This document shows positions 14,797-22,531 of a stretch of DNA of 37,510 nucleotides, in pieces (position 1 is the stretch's first letter; each line of letters begins with the position of its first letter). The notes under the pieces are model-generated. The model ran no database searches, was not told the origin of the DNA, and saw nothing but the letters and a program-made list of their open reading frames with translations. Origin of the DNA: Salinivirgaceae bacterium (GTDB taxonomy: Bacteria > Bacteroidota > Bacteroidia > Bacteroidales > SZUA-534); assembly GCA_017617355.1 (NCBI GenBank), contig JAFZWI010000015.1:1-37510 (forward strand). The letters run 5' to 3'. The translations under genes were made by a program, and so were the position numbers.

Positions 14797-17028
14797 ATGA
14801 AAGCTATACAGAAAATAATGGTTGGCGTGGTGCTGAGCGTTGCGCCAATAGTCGTTTCCGGACAAGAGTCTTCAAGCAAATTGGATAGTCTGTTGTCAAC
14901 TGTTGCCACAATGCCCGATGACACCAATAAGCTTAATGCGCTTTACTATATAGGTTTTAACTCAAACAATACCGATACTGTTGACAAGTATTCTAAAATG
15001 ATGTTAGACCTTGCCACACAACTCGACAATAAGAAAATGCAGGCTCAAGCCTACACGTTTATTGCTTGGTCGGCTTATTGTTCGCATGATTTTGTGGCAG
15101 CCTATATGTATAATACTCAGGCTCTTGATATTTTCCGCAAGTTGGATGGCAAATACGACATAGCTTCAATATACATGTATATCGCCACAACGCTTGCTGC
15201 TATGAACGATGGAGCTCAAGCTATTGATTATTACAAACTTAGTTTGGATATGTTCTATGAACTCGAAGACTCATCGACGGTTTGTATGATTTTGAGTTAT
15301 TTGGGTGGTATCAGTGTCGACAACTATATGTTTGACAGCGCAAAAGATTATTTTAACAAGTCGGTGGAAATAAGTACAGCATGCAACGATACCAACCGCA
15401 TCGCCAATGGCTATATGATGCTAGGACACTTGTATATGCGTCAATATAAATATGAGAATTTTGACAATTACAAACAGCTTGACACGGCATGCGTCTTCTT
15501 GCGCAAGTCCCGCGATATCATGCTAAACAGCAATTACGATTTCGTGGATATGATGCAGCTGTTGCCAAAATTGAGCAATGTGTATCTGCAAAAAGCTTTG
15601 CATCCTGATTGCCGGGCAAAGAGCCGCATGCTTGATTCTTGCCAGTATTACTTCGATGAAGGGTTCCGGTTAGGGCTCGAAAACGGATATGGTTTTTCCG
15701 ACTTTGAACTAAGAATCATCAAAGCCAAGTATTTGATTGCTAGAAACCGGATGCAGGAAGCTTTCAAGCTTATTCGCGAAACCGAACAGCAAGTAATCAA
15801 ATCGGTTGACGATATTGAAGATTATTCAATCAGTTTGAACGAGTGCTATGTCGAATATTATCAGAAACTTGGTGATTATAAGCATGCTTTTGAACATTCA
15901 CAGCAGCTTTATAACACATACGAGCAGCGGAATGTCCGCAGCATTCAGGTGAAGATAACTCAAGCACAGATGCAGACTGAATTCGATTGGAAGTTGAGGC
16001 AACGGAACCGCGAGGAGTTTGAGCGCGAACTGATACATAAGGAGCGTGAAGCCAGACAGCGCATGATGATGGTGTTTTTCCTTTTCGCATTCCTTATAAC
16101 AGTGTTCTTCGCTACAATCATTCATAGGAACAGTCAGAAGCGCAAGCACCTTAACGAACAGCTGAACCGTCAGAATGAGGAGCTTGCGGCTAATCAGGAA
16201 CACATTCTTGAACAATCGAAAACAATAAGTCGCGCTAACCATGATATTACATCAAGCATACTTTATGCACGTCATATTCAGGAAGTTGCAATGCCGAGTG
16301 TTGAAGTTGTTCGCAGCATTTTCCCCGACAGTATGGTCTTTTTCCGCCCGCGAGACATTGTCAGCGGCGATTTTTACTGGGTGGCGCAAGTTGGTAGATA
16401 TAAGGCTGTTGCAGTGGTAGATTGTACCGGACATGGTGTGCCGGGCGCCTTTATGAGCATGCTTGGCATATCAATCTTGAACGACAAATTTGCCGCGCTC
16501 GACCCGAAGTCGCCAAATTTCACGGCGGCCAATATGCTTGACATGGTTCGCGATACACTGCGTGCGTCGCTCCGTCAGAATAATTCTGACGACTATACCA
16601 ACAAGGACGGCATGGATATAGCTTTCTGCATCTTCGACACTGAAACCAGCGTTTTGCAGTATGCCGGAGCATTCCGTCCGCTTTTACTTGTCCGCAATGG
16701 TGAAATTGTTCAGCATGACGCTGACAGAATTCCGATAAGCTCATATTTGTCAACCGACAAACCTTTCACAAATAATGAGTTGGAAATAAAGCAGGGCGAT
16801 GTTATTTATATGTATTCCGATGGCATAACGGACCAGTTCGGTGGCGCCCAGACGCAGAAATTCACTGCCCGCCGGTTGCGCGACATGATTGCCGGAATGT
16901 ATCAGAAGCCGTTCGATGAGCAGTACGAAATCATCGAAACCACTATCGACACTTGGAGTGCCACGCCAAATGAGTACGGACCGCACTCTCAAACCGACGA
17001 TATGGTGCTTGTGGGAATACGGTTTTGA
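14797..17028 (+). CDS. Membrane-bound TPR sensor with cytoplasmic SpoIIE/PP2C-type serine phosphatase
   Basis: The 743-residue product starts at MKAIQKIM (14797); the longer frame from 14722 begins in the T-run of a terminator. The order is: signal peptide about 1-22; TPR-like helical pairs about 50-390 (for example AAYMYNTQALDIFRKL, AIDYYKLSLDMFYEL), presumably periplasmic; a charged coiled coil; a transmembrane helix about 421-441 (MMMVFFLFAFLITVFFATII); a second coiled coil; and an RsbU/SpoIIE phosphatase domain about 483-743. The metal-binding acidic motifs are intact: SGDFYWV, VDCTGHGVPGAFM, MYSDGITDQFGG and QTDDMVLVGIRF. Family knowledge predicts dephosphorylation of a STAS-domain phosphoserine in a partner-switching pathway. 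The only STAS protein in the window is the kinase fusion at 33-1229, 13 kb away on the other strand; a link between them is speculation. It appears monocistronic between two terminators. Confidence 0.88.
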   Translation: MKAIQKIMVGVVLSVAPIVVSGQESSSKLDSLLSTVATMPDDTNKLNALYYIGFNSNNTDTVDKYSKMMLDLATQLDNKKMQAQAYTFIAWSAYCSHDFVAAYMYNTQALDIFRKLDGKYDIASIYMYIATTLAAMNDGAQAIDYYKLSLDMFYELEDSSTVCMILSYLGGISVDNYMFDSAKDYFNKSVEISTACNDTNRIANGYMMLGHLYMRQYKYENFDNYKQLDTACVFLRKSRDIMLNSNYDFVDMMQLLPKLSNVYLQKALHPDCRAKSRMLDSCQYYFDEGFRLGLENGYGFSDFELRIIKAKYLIARNRMQEAFKLIRETEQQVIKSVDDIEDYSISLNECYVEYYQKLGDYKHAFEHSQQLYNTYEQRNVRSIQVKITQAQMQTEFDWKLRQRNREEFERELIHKEREARQRMMMVFFLFAFLITVFFATIIHRNSQKRKHLNEQLNRQNEELAANQEHILEQSKTISRANHDITSSILYARHIQEVAMPSVEVVRSIFPDSMVFFRPRDIVSGDFYWVAQVGRYKAVAVVDCTGHGVPGAFMSMLGISILNDKFAALDPKSPNFTAANMLDMVRDTLRASLRQNNSDDYTNKDGMDIAFCIFDTETSVLQYAGAFRPLLLVRNGEIVQHDADRIPISSYLSTDKPFTNNELEIKQGDVIYMYSDGITDQFGGAQTQKFTARRLRDMIAGMYQKPFDEQYEIIETTIDTWSATPNEYGPHSQTDDMVLVGIRF

Positions 17029-17074
17029 CGCAACCTAAAAATTTAACGTAAATATTGAAACTGTTAAATAGCGA

Positions 17075-17109
17075 AGCCCTGCGATAACTGTCGTGGGGCT
17101 TTGTTGTTA
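17075..17109 (+). terminator. Probable terminator after the SpoIIE-type phosphatase gene
   Basis: AGCCCTGCGA (17075-17084) pairs with TCGTGGGGCT (17091-17100), including two G-T wobbles and a 6-base loop, then TTGTTGTTA. The U-tract is weak. Confidence 0.6.
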
Positions 17110-17152
17110 TGCCTTTTCCGACAAAAATATTTCACATATTTAAAACTTTCGT

Positions 17153-17160
17153 TTTCTTTG
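17153..17160 (+). promoter_or_regulatory. Candidate -7 element TTTCTTTG for the activase operon
   Basis: This is one mismatch from TAnnTTTG, 72 bp upstream of the activase ATG and just past the preceding terminator. No convincing -33 TTTG is present. The leader downstream is AT-rich with a doubled TTATTAAA. Confidence 0.35.
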
Positions 17161-17232
17161 CATCGCTTTTAATAGACTTATTAAATATGTTTATTAAACA
17201 CAACGATTAAACAATGCAATTAAATAGCATAA

Positions 17233-19005
17233 ATGAAAGAGAGTACTCATTACAATGTCGGTGTCGATATAGGCTCAACAACGTTGAAGATTGTTGTGCT
17301 TGACGCCAACGGCGAGATAGTTTTCACTGATTATCAGCGGCATAATGCGGCTATCAAGCAGACGGCAAATTTGGTCGCCACAAAGTTCTTTAACAAGTTT
17401 GGCGACTGTTGGTTCAATATTGTCCTTACTGGTTCTGTGGGCATGGGCTATGCCGAGCGACTTAACTTCGGGTTTGTTCAGGAAGTGGTGGCTGCCGCCG
17501 AAACCATAAAACAACGCTATCCCAACGTCCACACTTTTGTCGATATGGGCGGAGAGGACAGCAAAATGATATTTTTTGAGGAAGGAAAAATCCCCGACAT
17601 TCGCATGAACGGTAGTTGCGCTGGTGGCACAGGTGCATTCATCGACCAAACGGCCACATTGCTTGGTGTTGAGACAAACGAGCTGAACGCCTTGGCCGAA
17701 AAATCGGAAACAATATACCCGATAGCCTCGCGGTGCGGAGTGTTTTCAAAGACTGATATTCAAAATCTTATAAGCCGTAACGTGAGCCGCAACGACATTG
17801 CCGCCTCGGTGTTCAACGCTGTGGCAATGCAGGTTGTGGCGTCGCTGGCACGCGGCATGGATATTGAACCGAGCGTCTTTTTCTGCGGCGGCCCGTTCGC
17901 TTTTCTGCCTGAGTTGAAGAAGCATTTCATCCGCGTTCTGGGCATCACCGAGCAAGATTGTATCCTGCCCGACAAGGCGCAGATAATTCCAGCATTCGGT
18001 TGCGCTTTACTGTCTGAAACACAGAGCAAACGCACAATCCGCCTGTCGGAGATAATGTACATTTTGCGTTACGCGGTCGATGATACGCCAATCGATTTCT
18101 CGTCGCGCCTGCCGGCATTGTTCAACACTGAGGCCGACTACAAAGAGTGGATTGCCCGCAAATCCAACAAGTTTGTGCCGCGTGGCCAGTTCGTTACCGA
18201 CAAGCCGACACGCTATTTCCTGGGCATCGACTCAGGCAGCACCACTACCAAGATTGTTCTTGTGAACGAGAAAGCCGAAATTGTTTATACTGATTATCAA
18301 CGAAATAAAGGTGACAGTTTCAAGACCTTCGCCGATGGTCTGGCGCGTATGCGCGAGAGCGTCCCTAATCCCGACAATATCATAATTGCCGGCAGTTGCG
18401 CCACCGGTTATGGCGAGAATCTGTTGCGTACGGCCTTCAACCTCGACGACGGCATTGTGGAGACGATGGCGCATTTTGTGGCTGCCAAATATGTCGACCC
18501 CGATTTGTCGTTTGTGCTCGACATTGGCGGCCAGGACATGAAAGCCATTTTTGTTGAGAACGGCACCATTCGTCGCATCGAGATTAATGAGGCATGCTCA
18601 TCGGGCTGCGGCTCGTTTATCGAGACTTTTGCCAATATGCTTGGTTACAAGGTCGATGAGTTTGCGCGGCTGTCGTGCATGGCGCAGCATCCGTGCGACC
18701 TTGGCACACGCTGCACTGTGTTTATGAACTCGAAGGTTAAACAGGCGATGCGCGAAGGCTCAGGCATTGAGGATATTGCCGCCGGTTTCAGCTATTCGGT
18801 GGTAAAGAATTGCTTGTTCAAAGTGTTGAAACTCAAAAATATAAAGGAACTTGGCGACAATATTGTGGTTCAGGGTGGAACGTTCCGCAATCACTCGATT
18901 GTCCGCGCACTCGAACTGCAAACCGGTTGCAACGTGTCGTTCACCGATGTGCCCGAGCTTATGGGCGCCTACGGAGCGGCTTTGCACGTGATGAAAAAAG
19001 ATTAA
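17233..19005 (+). CDS. Acyl-CoA dehydratase activase-type ATPase (two BadF/BadG/BcrA/HgdC domains)
   Basis: The 590-residue cytoplasmic protein contains two tandem ASKHA-fold ATPase domains. Domain 1 (about 8-275): VGVDIGSTTLKI, FVDMGGEDSK, GSCAGGTGAFIDQ near 127 and SRCGVF near 166, the two cysteines that in HgdC-type activases hold a [4Fe-4S] cluster at the dimer interface. Domain 2 (about 328-590): LGIDSGSTTTKIV, VLDIGGQDMKA, EACSSGCGSFIE near 453 and GTRCTVF near 491. The family uses ATP hydrolysis to push low-potential electrons into 2-hydroxyacyl-CoA or benzoyl-CoA type dehydratases/reductases under anaerobic conditions. The next gene continues what is often a single polypeptide of about 1400 residues (from memory). 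The physiological substrate is not evident. Confidence 0.9.
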   Translation: MKESTHYNVGVDIGSTTLKIVVLDANGEIVFTDYQRHNAAIKQTANLVATKFFNKFGDCWFNIVLTGSVGMGYAERLNFGFVQEVVAAAETIKQRYPNVHTFVDMGGEDSKMIFFEEGKIPDIRMNGSCAGGTGAFIDQTATLLGVETNELNALAEKSETIYPIASRCGVFSKTDIQNLISRNVSRNDIAASVFNAVAMQVVASLARGMDIEPSVFFCGGPFAFLPELKKHFIRVLGITEQDCILPDKAQIIPAFGCALLSETQSKRTIRLSEIMYILRYAVDDTPIDFSSRLPALFNTEADYKEWIARKSNKFVPRGQFVTDKPTRYFLGIDSGSTTTKIVLVNEKAEIVYTDYQRNKGDSFKTFADGLARMRESVPNPDNIIIAGSCATGYGENLLRTAFNLDDGIVETMAHFVAAKYVDPDLSFVLDIGGQDMKAIFVENGTIRRIEINEACSSGCGSFIETFANMLGYKVDEFARLSCMAQHPCDLGTRCTVFMNSKVKQAMREGSGIEDIAAGFSYSVVKNCLFKVLKLKNIKELGDNIVVQGGTFRNHSIVRALELQTGCNVSFTDVPELMGAYGAALHVMKKD

Positions 19006-19006
19006 T

Positions 19007-19063
19007 GTTTAATGATTAGTGTTTAATGATTAAAGATTAATGAGTAAAGTGTAAACTCACTAA
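19007..19063. repeat. Short direct and inverted repeats between the two activase genes
   Basis: GTTTAATGATTA occurs at 19007-19018 and 19021-19032 (14-bp period), followed by a related GATTAATGAG. TTAATGAGT (19037-19045) can pair with ACTCACTAA (19055-19063) with one mismatch. It may be an RNA structure, a degraded repeat element, or replication-slippage debris in the 98-bp gap. Confidence 0.55.
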
Positions 19064-19103
19064 TCACTTAACTTTTAACTTAAAACTTTCAAATTAGAAC
19101 TCT

Positions 19104-21602
19104 ATGTCAGGAGAAAAATCATTAACGCAACTTATAGACGCTAACACATACGAGTCTGAATTTCAGATATGTCCGGGGTGCGATAATCATTGCACCGTAA
19201 AACTGTTCCATTTCCAAAATGGCAACACTTTTGCATCGGGCAACAATTGCGAGAAGGTTTATTCAAACCGCTCGGAATCAACACGAAAAGGCGTCAATAT
19301 GATGGTGGAGAAGTACAAGTTGCTTTTCCGTCAGCCCGAAGTTAAACCGATAGGAAAGCCGCTAGGCATACGCATCGGATTGCCGCGTGCATTGGGAATC
19401 TACGAGGATTACCCGTTCTGGTATACGCTGTTTTCGGCCTGCGGAATTGAGGTGGTACTGTCTAACAATTCAAGCAACAAAATCTACGAGTCGGGTTTGC
19501 GCTCCATTATGGCCGACAACATTTGCTTTCCGGCCAAACTGATGCACGGACATATTAATAATCTGATTGATTTAAAGGTTGATAGGATTTTTTATCCGTA
19601 TGTGGTTTATGAGCGTAAGGAGGACGACAAGTCGAAAAACAGTTTCAACTGCCCAATTGTTTCGGCCTATTCTGACGTTATCAAAAGCTCGATGGACCCA
19701 GCTCACAAGCGCGGCGTGCCGTTCGATGCGCCTGTCATTACATTCAATAGCGACGAGTTGATGCGTAAATCGTGCTGGGCATATTTGCAAACGCTTGGCG
19801 TTGAGAAAAATGTGGCCATGAAAGCCATTGCTATGGCAAAAGATGTTCAAACGGCTTATATCCAGAAACTTACCGACCGCGCCAACGAGGTGCTCGATTT
19901 GGCCACCAAAGAGAACCGGATGGTGATTTTGCTGGCAGCCCGTCCTTATCACACCGACCCGATGATTGAGCACAAAATATCGCAGGCCATAGCCTACATG
20001 GGCATCGATGTTATTACGGAGCATGTGGCTTCGAAGTCGGGTGCTACGGTTTTTGAGGAGATTAACGCTCTGAGCCAGTGGGCCTACCCGAACCGCATCT
20101 TCAAAGCCGCCTATTTTGTGGGCAAGTATCAGCGCAAGAATCTGCATTTTGTTGAGCTGACATCATTCGGTTGCGGTCCAGATGCCTTCATTCTCGACGA
20201 GGTGAATTCGATATTGAAGCGTTTCGGTAAAAACCTGACAATATTGAAGATAGACGATGTAAACAACATCGGTTCGCTGCGACTCAGAATCCGTTCGCTA
20301 GTGGAGTCGTGCAAGAGCGAGATAGGGCAGGAGTCGCACATCGATAAGAAGTTCACAACCACCAAGATATTTGAGAAATCGGACCGCCGTCGGACAATTT
20401 TGGCCCCGTATTTTGCCGAGGGTTATTCGGAGTTTGTTCCTTCGCTGTTCAAGGTTTTGGGCTATGATGTTGTGAATTTGCCAATGGGCACGCAGGCAGC
20501 TGCCGAAACAGGACTGCGTTTTGCCAACAACGATATTTGTTACCCGGCCACAATTGTTGTCGGAAGCATCATAAATGCCTTACAAAGCGGTAAATATGAC
20601 CTCGACAACACAGCGGTTATCATTACGCAGACGGGCGGTCAATGCCGCGCCAGCAACTACTATTCGTTGATTAAGAATGCTATGGTGGCCGGTGGCTTTG
20701 CAAATGTTCCTGTGTTGTCGATGGCAACCGGCGCCGGCATCAGTAACAATCAGCCCGGATTTGAGATTGACTGGCTGAAACTCACTCGCATACTTGTCCA
20801 CGCAATGCTCTATGCCGATTGTCTTGCCAAAATGTACTATTCTACGGCTGTGCGCGAAGTGGAGCCGGGTATTGCCAAGCGTCTGCGCGACAAATATTAT
20901 AATCTGGCCTATCCGATAATCGAGGCTAACAACTTTAAGGCTATGCCGAAACTGATGGCGCAGGCTGTTGCCGAATTTGCGGCCGCTGTTCAGCCCGACA
21001 AGAAAGTTCCGGTCATCGGTCTTGTTGGCGAGATATACGTTAAATATAACAGTTTCAGCAATAAGAGTGTCGTTCCGTGGCTTATCGAGCAAGGAGTAGA
21101 GGTGGTGCCGCCGGCGTTGGTGACATTCTTCTCGACATCGTTTGTCAACAGCCACTACAATCGTCAGTACAATATTAAGAAAGTTGACACAGCGCAGTGG
21201 ATAACCGACGGACTTCACGCGTTGCTGTTGCGTTGTATGCGTAAGTACGACGCCATTTGCAAGCCGTATCCTTACTATCGGCCGTTTGCAAGTATTTTCG
21301 AGATTGGCAAGCTGTCGGAACAGGTGATTAACCCGGCTGCCGATTTTGGCGAGGGCTGGATGCTGCCTGGCGAGATTTGCCATTTGGCCGAGCACGGAGT
21401 GCAGAACGTCATCAGCCTGCAACCTTTCGGCTGCATTGCCAACCACATTATCTCGAAAGGTATCGAAAAGAAAATCAAGCAGGTATATCCACACATGAGC
21501 CTTCTGTTCCTCGATTTCGACAGCAGCACATCGGAGGCTAACGTGTTCAACCGCTTGCATTTTATGGTTGAGAACTGCAAGGAGCAGCTGAAAAACGAGT
21601 GA
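19104..21602 (+). CDS. Acyl-CoA dehydratase activase-related protein (DUF2229 / HgdB-like)
   Basis: The 832-residue cytoplasmic protein has no signal peptide. The N terminus carries a cysteine cluster (CPGC-N-C at about 23-30, then NNCEK near 50), a likely metal or Fe-S site. The DUF2229-type segment begins near IGIPR-like IGLPRALGIYEDYPFW (about 90) with ADNICFPAK. A second related half includes PYFAEGY, NNDICYPA and TGGQCRASNY (about 430-530), resembling the D-component fold of 2-hydroxyglutaryl-CoA dehydratase. The C-terminal part has PFGCIANHI and LDFDSSTSEAN. It is presumed to work with the protein encoded 98 bp upstream; combined they total 1422 residues, the size of the fused form. Whether it is itself a dehydratase or an electron-transfer partner cannot be told from sequence. 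Confidence 0.87.
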   Translation: MSGEKSLTQLIDANTYESEFQICPGCDNHCTVKLFHFQNGNTFASGNNCEKVYSNRSESTRKGVNMMVEKYKLLFRQPEVKPIGKPLGIRIGLPRALGIYEDYPFWYTLFSACGIEVVLSNNSSNKIYESGLRSIMADNICFPAKLMHGHINNLIDLKVDRIFYPYVVYERKEDDKSKNSFNCPIVSAYSDVIKSSMDPAHKRGVPFDAPVITFNSDELMRKSCWAYLQTLGVEKNVAMKAIAMAKDVQTAYIQKLTDRANEVLDLATKENRMVILLAARPYHTDPMIEHKISQAIAYMGIDVITEHVASKSGATVFEEINALSQWAYPNRIFKAAYFVGKYQRKNLHFVELTSFGCGPDAFILDEVNSILKRFGKNLTILKIDDVNNIGSLRLRIRSLVESCKSEIGQESHIDKKFTTTKIFEKSDRRRTILAPYFAEGYSEFVPSLFKVLGYDVVNLPMGTQAAAETGLRFANNDICYPATIVVGSIINALQSGKYDLDNTAVIITQTGGQCRASNYYSLIKNAMVAGGFANVPVLSMATGAGISNNQPGFEIDWLKLTRILVHAMLYADCLAKMYYSTAVREVEPGIAKRLRDKYYNLAYPIIEANNFKAMPKLMAQAVAEFAAAVQPDKKVPVIGLVGEIYVKYNSFSNKSVVPWLIEQGVEVVPPALVTFFSTSFVNSHYNRQYNIKKVDTAQWITDGLHALLLRCMRKYDAICKPYPYYRPFASIFEIGKLSEQVINPAADFGEGWMLPGEICHLAEHGVQNVISLQPFGCIANHIISKGIEKKIKQVYPHMSLLFLDFDSSTSEANVFNRLHFMVENCKEQLKNE

Positions 21603-21637
21603 TTATTGTTAAGTGGTAACCAGAAAGAATTTGAAAG

Positions 21638-22267
21638 ATGGCAGCAGAACAAAACCTGGAAGAACAAATATTGCAGTCGGCCGAAAAACTGTTTATCGAA
21701 AACGGATTTGCCGGAACATCAACAACCGATATTGCTAAGAAAGTTGGTTGTAATCAGGCACTTGTGCATTATTATTTCCGCACTAAAGAAAATCTGTTTC
21801 TGCATATTTTTACAAAGAAACTTGAGCAGGCGTGTTCAATTCTGATAGAGCCGCTAAGCAATATCGAGACCGATTTTTATGATAAACTGAGATATGTCGT
21901 AAGCGTCTATTTCGATTTTATGGACAGCAATCCTGGCTTGCCGTTTTTTGTGCTGAACGAGCTTATCGGAAATTCGGAGCGACTGAGCTATGTCTATAAG
22001 TTTTTTATGTCGAACAGCGTACGTGCAAATCTTTATGGCACAATCGATTCCATTGTTCAGAAAGAAGTCGCGAAAGGGACAATCCGCCCCATTACAACGG
22101 TCAATTTGGTTCTCAATGTCATCTCGCTCACCGTTTTCAATTTTCTTACACTGCCCATTTACGACAAACTGTCGGGGGCGTCGGAGCAGGAGCGTCGGCT
22201 GTTCATGGCCGAGCGCAAAGAAGAAATCATAACATTGATAATAAGAGGGTTAAAGGCGAATAGTTAA
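21638..22267 (+). CDS. TetR/AcrR-family transcriptional regulator
   Basis: The 209-residue product has an N-terminal helix-turn-helix of TetR type at about 5-55: ILQSAEKLFIENGFAGTST, then DIAKKVGCNQALVHYYFRTKE and LF. The C-terminal helical region (about 60-209) would be the ligand-binding/dimerisation domain and has no recognisable signature. It starts 36 bp after the activase-related gene on the same strand, so it is probably the last gene of that operon and may regulate it in response to an acyl-CoA or related ligand; this is inference from position only. The upstream in-frame-looking starts near 21606 are in a different frame and are ignored. Confidence 0.9.
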   Translation: MAAEQNLEEQILQSAEKLFIENGFAGTSTTDIAKKVGCNQALVHYYFRTKENLFLHIFTKKLEQACSILIEPLSNIETDFYDKLRYVVSVYFDFMDSNPGLPFFVLNELIGNSERLSYVYKFFMSNSVRANLYGTIDSIVQKEVAKGTIRPITTVNLVLNVISLTVFNFLTLPIYDKLSGASEQERRLFMAERKEEIITLIIRGLKANS

Positions 22268-22531
22268 TGGTTGGAGAGTAGAGTTTAGAGTCTAATTTGC
22301 AATACCCGACATAACTTACTCCGTACTTATAACTCGCAACTTGTGAATACTTCTTTTTTGCTTATAAAAATCTGACATTCGTAAAGAAAAAACTGACTTG
22401 TATCAATAAGAACGGTCTGTTGGACGAGAGGCCTTTGGCTAACTTCTTTTTTATCAGTTTATTTGTAATTGATAATGCGGAGCTGTGTCCGCATCTGAAA
22501 TGGGGTAAACAACTTCTAATTAGAAAAATAT
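22268..22531 (+). promoter_or_regulatory. Intergenic leader of giant B with a 7-bp hairpin
   Basis: The 264-bp region has no credible gene. ATGCGGA (22475-22481) and TCCGCAT (22488-22494) form a perfect 7-bp stem with loop GCTGTG, ending 37 bp before the start codon. No T-run follows, so it is not a terminator; it could be a 5'-UTR structure or a protein site. No perfect TAnnTTTG was found. Confidence 0.45.

Noticed and set aside
20580..21560. 326-codon open frame antisense to the activase-related gene
   Set aside because: It is a codon-bias shadow of a clearly recognised protein; its translation has no family features or coherent composition.
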